A DNA stretch of 64,000 nucleotides from Soehngenia sp. (GCA_024637045.1 JAGXFX010000007.1:1-64000), one strand, 5' to 3'; positions 17,083 through 27,556 are shown, counted from the stretch's first letter. Made by a program: numbers and translations. Notes: generated by a model not told the origin, from the sequence alone.

Positions 17083-17787
17083 TCAACCTTTGTAATTCCA
17101 GCCCTGATCATTATTGTAAATCATCAATTTTGTCATTCCACCATCAATTGTGATGTTTTCACCGGTAATAAATCCAGCATCCTTGCTGCAAAGATAAAGG
17201 ACCATCTTTGCAATATCTTCCGGCCTTCCCACTCTACCAGCTGGGTGCTGGGTGTTGTTAGCTCCTGAAAATTCGTTCTCCTCTGTATCAATCCAGCCGG
17301 GACTTATGGAATTAACCCTGATTCTTCCAGACAAGCTCACTGCCAATGCATGGGTCAATGCAGCTATTCCACCCTTTGCTGCTGTGTAGCTTTCTGTATC
17401 CTTTTGGCTCATCCTGTCCCGTGTGGATGATATATTGACAATAGAGCCATCTTCAGTGAAATAGTCCAAAAATATTTTGGCCAACATAAATGGAGCGGTA
17501 ACCCCTGTTCTAAGTACATAGTTGAAATCTTCATAGTCACATGTGAATATCCCGCCTCTGGAAAGGCATGCACTATTGATCAAAAAGTCAATCTTACCAT
17601 GTTCACTTATTACCTTGGTTGCAAAATCTCTAAGAATAGATTCGTCTGAAATATCTCCAACAAAGTAATCGTTCGGTTCCTTGTCTACAATACAAATTTT
17701 CGCTCCCTTATCAATAAAGCTATTTGCTATGGTTTTTCCAATTCCATTGGCACCGCCAGTAATTACTACAACTTTGTCCTCAAACAT
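17083..17787 (-). CDS. SDR-family oxidoreductase
   Basis: A 234-residue classical short-chain dehydrogenase. The NAD(P)-binding TGGANGIGK is at 10-18, an acidic residue after beta-2 (IVDKEPND) suggests NAD preference, and the active site shows NISSTRDR followed by YTAAKGG (Tyr-x-x-x-Lys). The C-terminus has the usual GPGW-like SPGWIDTEE and ITGENITIDGGMT. The C-terminal extension is short. Substrate unknown. The catalytic Ser lies in NISS. It stands alone, with the decayed gene immediately downstream on the same strand. Confidence 0.9.
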   Translation of the reverse strand: MFEDKVVVITGGANGIGKTIANSFIDKGAKICIVDKEPNDYFVGDISDESILRDFATKVISEHGKIDFLINSACLSRGGIFTCDYEDFNYVLRTGVTAPFMLAKIFLDYFTEDGSIVNISSTRDRMSQKDTESYTAAKGGIAALTHALAVSLSGRIRVNSISPGWIDTEENEFSGANNTQHPAGRVGRPEDIAKMVLYLCSKDAGFITGENITIDGGMTKLMIYNNDQGWNYKG

Positions 17788-17874
17788 ATTGCACCTCCAT
17801 AGTAGAATTTACATCATCAATATTTAGCTCTCACTTTTAATTTATACCCATAACAGGATCGTTATATATGAAAA

Positions 17875-17901
17875 ATCAGCAGGCGTTATTTGCCTGCTGA
17901 T
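17875..17901 (-). terminator. Terminator of the DUF1846 gene
   Basis: ATCAGCAGGC and GCCTGCTGAT pair perfectly around a 7-base loop. On the minus strand five T residues follow. Confidence 0.85.
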
Positions 17902-17905
17902 AAGT

Positions 17906-19414
17906 TTACACGTAATATAAGTTTTCTGATGGATATACCGGATCACAGGTAACATCCACGCCAAGCTTTCTTAGTATCTGTTCGTCATTGTCATTAAGCA
18001 TCACTGTTGAATGGGCTTGAGCTCCCTTAAGGTCCTGAAGCTTGCTCATAGCCAGTTGAGCTGTAGGATTTGTAACTGCACCAATACTTAATGCAATCAA
18101 GGCTTCGTTAGCATCAAGTGTTCCCACCTTGCCCTTAAGACTTTCCATTTTAAGGTTTTGGATTGTATCAATAATAAGTGGTGAAAGGAGCAGTATTTCA
18201 TCACCGATGTTTGCAAGTGTCTTGATTGAGTTTAGAATTGCAGCCGATGTTGCATCCAGAAGTTGAGAACCTCTTCCAGTGATAATTCTTCCGTCATTAA
18301 GTTCAATTGCTATAACAGGAGGCATGTCACTTTTTTCGCCCTTTTCTTTCAGGCTTTCTGAGTATTTTCTGGCAGGAACGACAGCAGCCCTGTCCTCCCT
18401 CTTCAATTCAAGCTCTTCCATGATAATTCTCATTCTGTTAAGTATCTCTTCATCTGCAAGTCCCTTTTTGTAATCGCATTCAGTTGCAAATCCTCTTCTT
18501 ATAATCTCTTGTCTTGAAGCATCTCTTATTACCTGATCATCTATTATTCCAAATCCAATTCTATTTACTCCCATATCAGTAGGTGAGTAATAAGTTGATT
18601 CCTTGCCGGTTATCTTTTCAATGATTCTCTTAATAACAGGAAACATCTCCAGATCTCTATTATAGTTAACTGCAACCTCATTGTATTTTTCAAAATGGAA
18701 ATAATCCATCATATTAACATCTTTAAGATCCACTGTTGCAGCTTCATAAGCAATATTCAAGGGATGCTTCAAAGGAATATTCCAAACTGGGAAGGTCTCG
18801 AACTTTGAATAACCAGCAACCTTATCCATCTTGTGTTCATGATAAAGCTGATTCAAACATGTTGCAAGTTTACCACTTCCAGGACCTGGAGCTGTTACTA
18901 CAACAATTGGCTTAGTTGTCTCAATATATGGATTTCTGCCATAACCTTCTTCGCTTACAATCATATCCACATCTGAAGGATAGCCTGGTATTGCCGAGTG
19001 TGTGTATACCTTGATGTCTCTTCTCTCCAACTTTGTTATAAACTGTTTAGCTGTAGGTTGACCATTATATCTAGTAATAACAACACTGTTTACCTGAAGC
19101 TGGTACTCTCTTAATTCATCAATCTGCTTTAGGACATCCATGTCATATGATATTCCATAGTCTCCCCTGATTTTGTTTCTTTCAATATCCCCAGCATAAA
19201 CGCAGATAATTATCTCGGCTTTGTCCTTCAGCTTATGAAGGAGTTTTATCTTTGCATCAGCATCAAATCCAGGCAGGACTCTTTGAGCATGAAGATCCCC
19301 AATAAGCTTTCCACCGAACTCAAGATATAGCTTGTCAAAGTTATTCACTCTCTCAAGAATAAACTTTGACTGCTCTTCTATATACTTCTGAGGGTCAAAT
19401 CCAATTTTTCTCAT
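17906..19414 (-). CDS. DUF1846-family protein
   Basis: A 502-residue protein matching the DUF1846 family, widespread in Firmicutes. The beginning ([17 protein letters not shown]), the Gly-rich loop [20 protein letters not shown] near residue 170, and the late block [19 protein letters not shown] are typical. The loop looks like a phosphate-binding loop, and structures of family members show an N-terminal kinase-like fold, but the reaction is not known. The length is the family norm. It has its own terminator and no evident partner. Confidence 0.85.
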   Translation of the reverse strand: MRKIGFDPQKYIEEQSKFILERVNNFDKLYLEFGGKLIGDLHAQRVLPGFDADAKIKLLHKLKDKAEIIICVYAGDIERNKIRGDYGISYDMDVLKQIDELREYQLQVNSVVITRYNGQPTAKQFITKLERRDIKVYTHSAIPGYPSDVDMIVSEEGYGRNPYIETTKPIVVVTAPGPGSGKLATCLNQLYHEHKMDKVAGYSKFETFPVWNIPLKHPLNIAYEAATVDLKDVNMMDYFHFEKYNEVAVNYNRDLEMFPVIKRIIEKITGKESTYYSPTDMGVNRIGFGIIDDQVIRDASRQEIIRRGFATECDYKKGLADEEILNRMRIIMEELELKREDRAAVVPARKYSESLKEKGEKSDMPPVIAIELNDGRIITGRGSQLLDATSAAILNSIKTLANIGDEILLLSPLIIDTIQNLKMESLKGKVGTLDANEALIALSIGAVTNPTAQLAMSKLQDLKGAQAHSTVMLNDNDEQILRKLGVDVTCDPVYPSENLYYV

Positions 19415-19477
19415 ATATCTGCTCCTTTTTATTTTAAATTTCCTCTAAACACACATCAGTTATTATACCATAAGGAA

Positions 19478-19520
19478 GGGAGATATTACAGGTCCAAAAA
19501 AACAGATCCTGTTATCTCCC
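19478..19520 (-). terminator. Hairpin between threonine aldolase and DUF1846 genes
   Basis: GGGAGATATTACAGG (19478-19492) pairs with CCTGTTATCTCCC (19508-19520) with a bulge. No long T tail follows on the minus strand, so termination strength is uncertain. Confidence 0.45.
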
Positions 19521-19587
19521 TTATTGTCTTAATCCTCTAATTTAAGCTATTTGTTGATAAATTCCAAATCTGAATCGTCAAATATTT

Positions 19588-20622
19588 CTATATTTTTTTT
19601 ATGTCTTCCACAAGCTTGTCTACATTTTTTTCTTCTGTTACCCAACTGGTACAAAACCTTACTGCATCCCGAGTTTCATCTACCTTTGTCCAATGCTGAA
19701 ATGAATAATTCTGTGCCAATTTATCAATCTGGTCTTGGGTCAAGATTGGGAATTGCTGGTTTGTTGGGGAATCATAAAGAAATTCGCATCCCTTTTCCTT
19801 GAAGGCATTTTTAATCTTCATAGCCATCTTGATTGCATTCTTTGATATTTCAAAATATAGACCATCCTGAAACAAAGCTTCAAACTGTATTCCAAGCAAC
19901 CTTCCTTTTGCAAGCATACCACCACGCTGCTTGATATTGTATCTGAAATCCTTCTTAAGAGCTTCTGTTCTTATAACAACAGCTTCGCCAAAAAGAGCCC
20001 CTACCTTTGTCCCACCTATGTAAAAGACATCGCACAGCTTGGATATTTCAGGAAGCGAAAGATCATTTCCGTCAGACATCAGTCCATACCCCATTCTTGC
20101 TCCGTCCATAAACAGTGGAAGTCCTAGTTCATTGCATACCTGGCTTATCTCTTCAAGATCCTTCCTGGAATAAATTGTTCCATTTTCAGTTGGATGCGAT
20201 ATATATACCATTCCTGGTTGCACCATATGCTCATGAGTAGCATCATTCCAGTGGTTGTCATAGACTTCCATTATCTGGGCAGCAGTTAATTTTCCATCCT
20301 CACTATCCACAGAAATTACTCTATGTCCCGTTGCTTCAATTGCTCCTGTTTCATGCACGTTTATATGTCCTGTATTTGCTGAAACAACTCCCTGATAGGG
20401 CTTTAGAATTGATGCAATTACAGTTGTGTTAGCCTGAGTTCCTCCGACCAGGAAGTGAACATCCAGGTTTTCGTCCTCGCAATAGTCTTTTATGTATTTT
20501 CTTGCGTTGTCACAATGATAATCCATTCCATACCCTGGTGTCTGCTCCATATTTGTATCCACTAGCATATCTAGAATCCTCTGGTGAGCTCCTTCGGAAT
20601 AATCGTTTTCAAATCTAATCAT
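19588..20622 (-). CDS. ltaE: Threonine aldolase / beta-eliminating lyase family
   Basis: A 344-residue PLP enzyme of fold type I, resembling low-specificity L-threonine aldolase, which splits L-threonine or L-allo-threonine into glycine and acetaldehyde. GGTQANTTV near residue 60 is the cofactor phosphate-binding turn. FMDGARMGYGL holds the PLP Asp, and YIGGTKVGAL holds the Schiff-base Lys. VSANTGHINVHETGAIE gives the ring-stacking His. Glycine from this reaction could feed amino-acid fermentation. Single gene with hairpins at both ends. Confidence 0.9.
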   Translation of the reverse strand: MIRFENDYSEGAHQRILDMLVDTNMEQTPGYGMDYHCDNARKYIKDYCEDENLDVHFLVGGTQANTTVIASILKPYQGVVSANTGHINVHETGAIEATGHRVISVDSEDGKLTAAQIMEVYDNHWNDATHEHMVQPGMVYISHPTENGTIYSRKDLEEISQVCNELGLPLFMDGARMGYGLMSDGNDLSLPEISKLCDVFYIGGTKVGALFGEAVVIRTEALKKDFRYNIKQRGGMLAKGRLLGIQFEALFQDGLYFEISKNAIKMAMKIKNAFKEKGCEFLYDSPTNQQFPILTQDQIDKLAQNYSFQHWTKVDETRDAVRFCTSWVTEEKNVDKLVEDIKKI

Positions 20623-20787
20623 ATTTATTCCCTCCTGTCAGATATCTTTTCTTATAACGAATAGGAAATTTCTACTACTAAAATTCTTGAAATTTCCGTC
20701 TATGAGTTTCATAAAAAGCTACATTGATGAATTTCAGATGCTTTTTATATATATATACTATATCATAATGATATTGTCATGATGACC

Positions 20788-20825
20788 AAAAAAAATAATT
20801 CCCGGGATAATTTCTTTCCCGGGAA
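20788..20825 (-). terminator. Terminator of the clostripain-family gene
   Basis: TTCCCGGG (20799-20806) pairs with CCCGGGAA (20818-20825). On the minus strand it is followed by ATTATTTTTTTT. Confidence 0.85.
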
Positions 20826-20832
20826 GATTATA

Positions 20833-23211
20833 CTAATCAGTTATAACTGGACTCCAATAACTGTTCCCATATATATCAGTAATTTTATAGGTCATAATAT
20901 AGTCAAGATTTGAGATGGCAAGATTCTCAATATACCAGTCGCCTGTTGCATAGTAGGGTTCCCCAAGATAGTATGTGTCATCAAAATCCCCCTGGTAGCT
21001 ATAGTAGTCAGTAAGGTAATCAATTTGATCCTCAGGCTCAATATCTATAAGCCCCTTCGGAAGAGTAGCAGTTTCTTCTTCCTTGTCATAGATTATCCTA
21101 GCTCCCAAAACCTCTCCGTATGGGTTGTCCTGGTCGAAGGATACTATAATATCCACCAGCTGATCATTAAGCATGGCAGGAACTCTACCCATTATCTTGT
21201 AGTCATCTCCCTGATAATCGTAGCTTGTCATAAAGTAGCTTACCATTCTATCATTTATTGCCATCCATGTTCCGTCAAACTCGAGAATCAAGTCTCCATC
21301 CTGGTTGTATTCAATTACATTGTCTCTTCCAAGATCTATGAAACCTTCCCCGTCATCAATAAATAAGCTGAGTTCCATATTGTGAACAAGATCCCACTCT
21401 TTTTCTGAAAACTCAAGGACTCTTTGCCCGTCTTTCTGGGTTATCACAATTGATGCAGGATCCAGCATGTTTTCACTGTAATAGTCAGCTGAGTCTGTTA
21501 TTTGATTTGTATCAACCCATTCAGGTTGCTGCTGGGTTCCTCCGGTGATGGAAGAAAAGTCTCCCTGAGAAAGAAAGTTACTGATCAATGAACCGATTAT
21601 GCTGCTTCCTATTCCCTGTGATGCTCCAGACTGACCTCCTCCAAGAAGAGTTTCCACTAATCCTCCTCCAGGGGATGCCATCTGTCCACCTGCGTTTACA
21701 TTTGCAAAGCTTCTTATGGCTCTTGTATAATTTTCATCCATACCAATTTCTTCATAGGTTCGAAGCATAGAGGAAACATCACTCAGTTTACCGTATGGAA
21801 AGAAAATTGAAACTCCATTGGCATTTGTTATGTTGTCAGACATCCTGTTGTATTTCACTGCATCCCCAAGAGCTTGTGCAAAGTTCTCTGCTTCAGGTGT
21901 TCCGAGTCTATTGGCAAAGTCTATAAGGTCAATCTGATTTATCTTCGAGGAGGATGCAAATTCCTTTGTTCCTGCCCTTGAATCAGATACTCGCTTAAAT
22001 TCTTCCGTATCGATCAGTTCTCCAGTTGATTGCGAGAATTCACTGAATGTCGGCGGAACAGTTGCACTAAGTTCTGCCAGGTCAATTAGTGATAGTGTTG
22101 CCTGGGATTTAGGTGTTTGTCGTTTCACCTCTTGCACATAATCATCAACTAGTTTCTTGCCAAGATCAATTGTTTCAATTGATGGATTCTTTGAAAGTTC
22201 ATCCAGCCATCCAGTATAATACCAACCGATTCCCGGTTCAAGTTCTTCTGATGCAATCAGATAGTCAGAATAGGGTTCAACTACAAATGCGGTCTCGAGT
22301 GTTGCCATTAAACACGCATCAAATCCTACCATATCAAACTCAGCTCCTGAGTTAAAAAGCGCACGTTCAATTTCATCCAGGGTCATTGTATCTCCCTTGA
22401 AATACTCGTCATAGCCATATCCGGTTACAGATCCTCCGCCGTGATCCCAAAGAATCAAGAAGTATCTTTCTGCAGGAAAGTTTTGCTCAGAATATCTGAT
22501 AAAATCGGTCAGTGTATTCGGGTCAACCATGGACTTTCTCCCAAGATTATCCTCGAGTCTGCTAAGACCCTCTGAACTTATTAGATATCTCTGGTTTGTT
22601 CCACTATCCATTACATCATTTTTCCACTGAGCCGTCCCGCCTGTTTCTATAACAATATTCACATTGTCAGACAGATCAGCTTCCAGCATCTCCTGAAGAT
22701 CCATTGTAGCCATTCCGCTTCTTGATTCAAGGTCTGTTCCAAGAAGATAAACCATAACTGTAGCTTGATCCCTTCCTCCACCAAGAAGTGTAGTCCTCTT
22801 TGGTCTTGCCATATTGGAAACGGTCCTGTCAACAGAATAAGCGCCGCTGTCGTATGTTGGGCTGCCTGCCTCTGAAGCTAAGTTATCAGTACCTGTTCCT
22901 GGATCTTTGATTGGAGCTTCCCCACTTCCTCCGCCCAGTCTTGATATAAAGAAGGATACAGCCATCAAAATTATAAATATAATAATATACTTGCCAAACC
23001 CTCCTGAGCTTCTTCCGCCTGTGGAAGGATAGGAGTTTTGTCCGAATGATTGATTGCTGGATGAAGACGAGGACTGTCTACCAAAGAATCCTCCTGTACC
23101 TCCGGTCGGTCCGGATGACTTTCTTCCTAATCCACTTCCTCGTTTCTGAACTTTTGAACTACCAGTTCCAACCCTCTTTTTTCTGCCTGATGGCCTGTTT
23201 TTTCTATCCAT
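20833..23211 (-). CDS. Membrane-anchored clostripain-family (C11) cysteine protease
   Basis: A 792-residue protein. Residues 1-72 form a basic, then Ser/Gly-rich disordered head; 75-92 is a single transmembrane helix. The C11 peptidase domain follows (about 148-510) with the catalytic His257 in ILWDHGGGS and Cys300 in VGFDACLMA. A Gly/Ser-rich stretch (about 525-580) leads to a beta-rich C-terminal domain (590-792) of unknown function. With the basic head inside, the protease would face outward. Family members cleave after Arg or Lys and often self-process. Ser/Gly-rich heads are unusual for clostripain itself, which is secreted. Confidence 0.85.
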   Translation of the reverse strand: MDRKNRPSGRKKRVGTGSSKVQKRGSGLGRKSSGPTGGTGGFFGRQSSSSSSNQSFGQNSYPSTGGRSSGGFGKYIIIFIILMAVSFFISRLGGGSGEAPIKDPGTGTDNLASEAGSPTYDSGAYSVDRTVSNMARPKRTTLLGGGRDQATVMVYLLGTDLESRSGMATMDLQEMLEADLSDNVNIVIETGGTAQWKNDVMDSGTNQRYLISSEGLSRLEDNLGRKSMVDPNTLTDFIRYSEQNFPAERYFLILWDHGGGSVTGYGYDEYFKGDTMTLDEIERALFNSGAEFDMVGFDACLMATLETAFVVEPYSDYLIASEELEPGIGWYYTGWLDELSKNPSIETIDLGKKLVDDYVQEVKRQTPKSQATLSLIDLAELSATVPPTFSEFSQSTGELIDTEEFKRVSDSRAGTKEFASSSKINQIDLIDFANRLGTPEAENFAQALGDAVKYNRMSDNITNANGVSIFFPYGKLSDVSSMLRTYEEIGMDENYTRAIRSFANVNAGGQMASPGGGLVETLLGGGQSGASQGIGSSIIGSLISNFLSQGDFSSITGGTQQQPEWVDTNQITDSADYYSENMLDPASIVITQKDGQRVLEFSEKEWDLVHNMELSLFIDDGEGFIDLGRDNVIEYNQDGDLILEFDGTWMAINDRMVSYFMTSYDYQGDDYKIMGRVPAMLNDQLVDIIVSFDQDNPYGEVLGARIIYDKEEETATLPKGLIDIEPEDQIDYLTDYYSYQGDFDDTYYLGEPYYATGDWYIENLAISNLDYIMTYKITDIYGNSYWSPVITD

Positions 23212-23282
23212 GGTATTTCATCTCCTGTATGTAAATTCAATATCCTACTTTACTTTATACCCCATATAAGCTCTTTGGGTTC

Positions 23283-23323
23283 AAAAAAGAACTGCTCCTT
23301 TCCAGTTACTGGCAGCAGCAGTT
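23283..23323 (-). terminator. Terminator of the ABC exporter operon
   Basis: AACTGCT (23290-23296) pairs with AGCAGTT (23317-23323), an inner CCAGT/ACTGG stem lies in the loop, and TTTTTTG follows on the minus strand. Confidence 0.65.
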
Positions 23324-23331
23324 TTTTCGAT

Positions 23332-25260
23332 TTAATCCAATTCAAAAGCACCGGTATAGAGCTGATAATACTTCCCTTTTTCATCAACCAGCTCATCATG
23401 ACTTCCTTTCTCAATGATCCTTCCTTTTTCAAGAACCATAATTACATTAGAATTCTGAACCGTTGATAGCCTATGGGCAATTACGAATACAGTTCTTCCC
23501 TTCATCAAGGCGTCCATACCCTTTTGGACAATGGACTCTGTTCTCGTATCTATTGAAGATGTGGCTTCATCAAGAATCATTACTGGTGGGTCTGCTACAG
23601 CTGCCCTTGCAATAGACAATAGCTGTCTCTGTCCTTGTGAGAGTCCCCCGCCGTCTCCAGTTAAGACTGTCTCATAACCTTCTGGTAACATCCTGATAAA
23701 TCCATCTGCATTGGCGAGCTTTGCAGCCTCCACACATTCTTCATCAGTTGCATCCAGCCTGCCGTATCTTATATTGTCTATTACTGTTCCAGTAAAGAGA
23801 TTTACATCCTGAAGAACAATTCCAAGAGATCTTCTAAGATCTGCCTTCTTTATCTTCTTAATGTTAATTCCATCATATCTGATCTTGCCATCGGCAATAT
23901 CATAGAACCTGTTGATAAGGTTTGTTATAGTAGTCTTTCCTGCACCTGTTGCGCCAACAAAAGCAATCTTCTGACCCGGCTCGGCATAAAGTGTGATATC
24001 GTGAAGGACCACTTCGTCCTCGTTGTAACCAAAATCTACATCATAGAACCTTACTTCACCTTTTAAGAGAGTATAGGTAGTGGTTCCATCACCGTGTGGA
24101 TGCTTCCATGCCCATATTTCTGTTCTATGGTCAGCTTCTTTGACTTCACCATTCTCATATTTCGCATTGACCAGGGTTACATATCCCTCATCAGTTTCCG
24201 GTTCCTGATCCATCAGATTGAATATCCTCTCTGCACCAGCAATTGCCATGACAACTGCATTCAGCTGCTGAGATACCTGCGCTATAGGCTGGATAAAGTT
24301 TCTGGATAATTGAAGAAATGATGCAATCATACCAAGTGTCACTACATCTGCTCCGGTAATGCTAAAGTTCTGTATTCCCCCAACGGCCAGTATACCACCA
24401 ACTATTGCAAGAAGAACATAAAGCACATATCCAAGGTTCATCATAATGGGCATTAGGATATTGGCATATTTGTTCGCCTTTGTAGCATTATCCCTAAGAA
24501 TCTCATTTCTCTCATCAAAATCCTTCTTAACGATCTCTTCATGATTGAATACTTTTACAACCTTAAGACCATTTATCATTTCCTCGATATATCCATTCAG
24601 GTCACCAAGGGATTTCTGTTGCTCGACAAAATATTTACCACTGCGTCCGGCGATTATTTTTACTATGTTCAAAACTATAAATACAAACAAGATTACAACT
24701 CCGGTCATCCAAAGGCTAAGATATAGCATTGCAGACAACACTGCCACTATCGTAACTACTGATGAAAACATCTGTGGAAGACTTTGAGATATCATCTGAC
24801 GCAGGGTGTCTATGTCGTTGGTGTAGTGACTCATCAAATCACCATGGCTATGTGAGTCAAAGTATCTGATTGGAAGACTCTGCATTTTTGAGAACAGCTC
24901 ATCCCTTATTCTTTTTAATACTCCCTGTGATATTGACACCATCGTTCTTGTGTAAAAGAGCGATGCAAGTACGCCGATAATGTATATTCCACCCATCATT
25001 AGGATTACCCTGAACAATCCAGAGAAGTCAGGCACAGCCTGAAGCAGCATTGGAGTTATATAGTCATCAATAAGTGTCTTTAGGAAAAGTGAAGCTATTG
25101 CTCCTGTAAATGCACTGATTATTATTGAAACAACAACAAATATCAATCTGATTCGATACTTTCCTACATAGGACAAGAGTCTTTTGACTGTGCCCTTGTT
25201 TACATCCTTGATACTTCCTGATCCCATTCCATGGGGACCTTTTCCTATCGGTCTAGGCAC
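23332..25260 (-). CDS. ABC-type multidrug exporter half-transporter (second subunit)
   Basis: A 642-residue fused membrane/ATPase half-transporter. The six-helix domain covers about 35-345. The ATPase has Walker A GATGAGKTT, signature LSQGQRQLLSIARAA, Walker B VMILDEATSS and the switch IAHRLST. These are all canonical, so this is the catalytically competent half. An insertion of about 35 residues before the ATPase (rich in Glu, His and Trp, 365-405) is longer than usual. It overlaps the partner gene by 8 bp. Heterodimeric drug or lipid export is the usual role. Confidence 0.93.
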   Translation of the reverse strand: MPRPIGKGPHGMGSGSIKDVNKGTVKRLLSYVGKYRIRLIFVVVSIIISAFTGAIASLFLKTLIDDYITPMLLQAVPDFSGLFRVILMMGGIYIIGVLASLFYTRTMVSISQGVLKRIRDELFSKMQSLPIRYFDSHSHGDLMSHYTNDIDTLRQMISQSLPQMFSSVVTIVAVLSAMLYLSLWMTGVVILFVFIVLNIVKIIAGRSGKYFVEQQKSLGDLNGYIEEMINGLKVVKVFNHEEIVKKDFDERNEILRDNATKANKYANILMPIMMNLGYVLYVLLAIVGGILAVGGIQNFSITGADVVTLGMIASFLQLSRNFIQPIAQVSQQLNAVVMAIAGAERIFNLMDQEPETDEGYVTLVNAKYENGEVKEADHRTEIWAWKHPHGDGTTTYTLLKGEVRFYDVDFGYNEDEVVLHDITLYAEPGQKIAFVGATGAGKTTITNLINRFYDIADGKIRYDGINIKKIKKADLRRSLGIVLQDVNLFTGTVIDNIRYGRLDATDEECVEAAKLANADGFIRMLPEGYETVLTGDGGGLSQGQRQLLSIARAAVADPPVMILDEATSSIDTRTESIVQKGMDALMKGRTVFVIAHRLSTVQNSNVIMVLEKGRIIEKGSHDELVDEKGKYYQLYTGAFELD

Positions 25261-27004
25261 TTGCCATACCCCCCTTCACCTGTGAATCATATACTTCTCT
25301 GTAAATGTCGCTGTCTTTTAGAAGTTCTGCATGCGTTCCAATAGCTTTTATTTCACCATCATCCATCACTATAATCCTGTCGGCATCCTGCACTGAGGAT
25401 ACTCTCTGAGCTATTATGATTTTTGTTGTATATGGGATTTCTTCCAAAAATGATCTTTTAATTATAGCATCCGTCCTCGTATCCACTGCACTTGTTGAGT
25501 CGTCCAGAATCAATATCCTGGGCTTTTTAAGCAAAGCCCTGGCAATTGTAAGCCTTTGCTTCTGGCCTCCTGAAATATTGCTTCCTCCCTGCTCAAGATG
25601 TGCATCATATTTATCTGGCAATTCACGAATAAACTCATCAGCCTGGGCAAGGGTTGCCATGCGCTCTACTTCATTGTCGCTGGCATTCTCATCTCCCCAT
25701 CTAAGATTCTCATTGATGGTTCCCGAGAATAACACGTTTTTCTGAAGGACAACCGCAACCTGGTCTCTTAAGGTCTTTAAGTCATACTCTCTTACATCTC
25801 TGCCCCCGACCTTAACAATTCCTTTTGAAGCATCGTAGAGCCTTGGTATAAGCTGAATAAGACTTGTCTTGGATGAACCGGTTCCTCCAATTATTCCTAT
25901 GGTTTCTCCAGCATTAATCTTAAGGTTGATATCCCTCAATGCCATCTTATCTGCCTTGTTTGAATAGCAGAAGCTGACATTTTGAAATTCTATGCAGCCG
26001 TCTGCCACTTCATAGACTGGATTATCATTGTTTTTCAAATCGGTTTCTTCATCCAGCATCTCCACAATTCTTTCAGCCGATGCTCTTGAAATGGTTATCA
26101 TAACAAATACAAAGGAAAGCATCATTAGACTTATCAAAATCTGCATCGTATAGGTCATAAGACTCATCAGTTGGCCTGTACTAAGTCCAACAGCTGCATT
26201 GTTTCCAGATGCCACAATCGCTCTGGCTCCAAACCATGATAGGAGTAGCATTGACCCAAACATGCAGAATTGAATCAAAGGCATATTGAATGCCAAAAGT
26301 TTTTCAGCTTTTGTGAACTTGTCGTAAATTTCCTTGGATATGTCTTCGAACTTCTCTCTTTCATGGTCCTCTCTTACAAATGCCTTCACAACCCTTATTC
26401 CTCTTACGTTTTCCTGCACAATGCTGTTGAGTTTGTCATAGGTCTTGAATACCTGCCTGAAAATTGGATGCGCATTCTTTATTATAAAGAACAATCCTAT
26501 TCCAAGTATGGGCATTGCTCCAAGAAAAATCATGGAAAGACTTCTGTTAATGCTGAATGCAGCAAACAATGAAAATATTAGCATGATCGGACTTCTTGAT
26601 GCCATCCTAAGAAGCATCTGATATGAATTTTGAACATTTGTAACATCTGTTGTCAACCTGGTAATAATACTTGATGTGGAAAACTTGTCTATGTTTGAGA
26701 AGGAGAACCCTTGCACATTATAGAACATATCCTGTCTCAGGTTCTTTGCAAATCCTGCTGATGCTATGGCGGCGCTTCTTCCGGACAATGCACCGAATGT
26801 CAAGGCAACCATTGCTGCTCCTAGAAGAAGTAACCCCAGTCTCAATATTACGTCCATATTCCCTGCGTCGATTCCCTGGTCAATAAGTCTTGCCATTATA
26901 AAGGGAATCATAACTTCAAACAGAACTTCAAGCATTACAAATATAGGTGTGAGTATGGAATTTTTTTTGTATTCCCTGATACTTTTTGCCAATGTTTTTA
27001 TCAT
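25253..27004 (-). CDS. ABC-type multidrug exporter half-transporter (first subunit)
   Basis: A 583-residue half-transporter. Walker A is atypical, GGTGSSKTS instead of GxxGxGK[ST]. The signature ISGGQKQRLTIARAL is intact. After Walker B (ILILDDSTSAVD) the catalytic Glu is replaced by Asp, and the switch motif reads IAQRVSS with Gln in place of His. Such a degenerate site is normal for the first member of heterodimeric exporters, so the pair probably has one active and one regulatory ATP site. It follows the MarR gene by 35 bp. Confidence 0.93.
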   Translation of the reverse strand: MIKTLAKSIREYKKNSILTPIFVMLEVLFEVMIPFIMARLIDQGIDAGNMDVILRLGLLLLGAAMVALTFGALSGRSAAIASAGFAKNLRQDMFYNVQGFSFSNIDKFSTSSIITRLTTDVTNVQNSYQMLLRMASRSPIMLIFSLFAAFSINRSLSMIFLGAMPILGIGLFFIIKNAHPIFRQVFKTYDKLNSIVQENVRGIRVVKAFVREDHEREKFEDISKEIYDKFTKAEKLLAFNMPLIQFCMFGSMLLLSWFGARAIVASGNNAAVGLSTGQLMSLMTYTMQILISLMMLSFVFVMITISRASAERIVEMLDEETDLKNNDNPVYEVADGCIEFQNVSFCYSNKADKMALRDINLKINAGETIGIIGGTGSSKTSLIQLIPRLYDASKGIVKVGGRDVREYDLKTLRDQVAVVLQKNVLFSGTINENLRWGDENASDNEVERMATLAQADEFIRELPDKYDAHLEQGGSNISGGQKQRLTIARALLKKPRILILDDSTSAVDTRTDAIIKRSFLEEIPYTTKIIIAQRVSSVQDADRIIVMDDGEIKAIGTHAELLKDSDIYREVYDSQVKGGMASA

Positions 27005-27039
27005 ATTAGTTCCTCCGATGTTGATTATTGATTTTGTGC

Positions 27040-27498
27040 TTATTCATTCACTGAGTTCACAGGTGAACTCTCCATGTTACTTTTCATTCTATCTATAAAC
27101 AATAACAGCTGCTCTTTTTCTTCATGTGAAAAGTCCTTCATCAGTCTGGTTTCAATCTCCATCAAATCGTTTTTTACAGCCTGATGAATTCCCCTTGCCT
27201 TATCAGTAAGAACAATTTTCTTAAGCCGTGCATCTTCTTCTACGCTTAGTCTTTCAATCAGTCCCTTTTGCTCCATAAGCTTTAGAACCTTTGATATCGT
27301 TGAACGGGTTATGGTAAATCGTTCTTCCAAGTCTCTCTGAAAGACATCATTTCCTTCATTCTCAAATAAGTATGCTATTATCCAGCCGTTTGTTCCGGTT
27401 ATTTTCTTTGCATATTGAAAATGCTGTGAATTCTCAACATATCTCTTCAAGAGGTTGTTAAGTGAACGTAATTCCATTCCTACAGTTTTCTTTTTCAT
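27040..27498 (-). CDS. MarR-family regulator of the exporter
   Basis: A 152-residue winged-helix regulator. The recognition region is DVFQRDLEERFTITRSTISKVLKLMEQKGLIER (helix RSTISKVLKLME), followed by the wing VEEDARLKKIVLT, where DxRxK is the MarR signature. It heads the exporter operon and is preceded by a promoter overlapped by an inverted repeat (27520-27556). Autorepression relieved by an exported compound is the likely control. GGAGGC precedes the ATG. Confidence 0.92.
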   Translation of the reverse strand: MKKKTVGMELRSLNNLLKRYVENSQHFQYAKKITGTNGWIIAYLFENEGNDVFQRDLEERFTITRSTISKVLKLMEQKGLIERLSVEEDARLKKIVLTDKARGIHQAVKNDLMEIETRLMKDFSHEEKEQLLLFIDRMKSNMESSPVNSVNE

Positions 27499-27519
27499 GA
27501 TCTGCCTCCAAATAAAAAA

Positions 27520-27556
27520 TAATGTTGTATGCCTAACTGTTTGACATCCAACATTA
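27520..27556. promoter_or_regulatory. Probable MarR operator
   Basis: An imperfect inverted repeat, TAATGTTGTATGCC (27520-27533) and GACATCCAACATTA (27543-27556, the complement of TAATGTTGGATGTC), spans the -10 box and transcription start region of the marR promoter. Spacing and arm length suit a dimeric winged-helix repressor. Confidence 0.65.
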
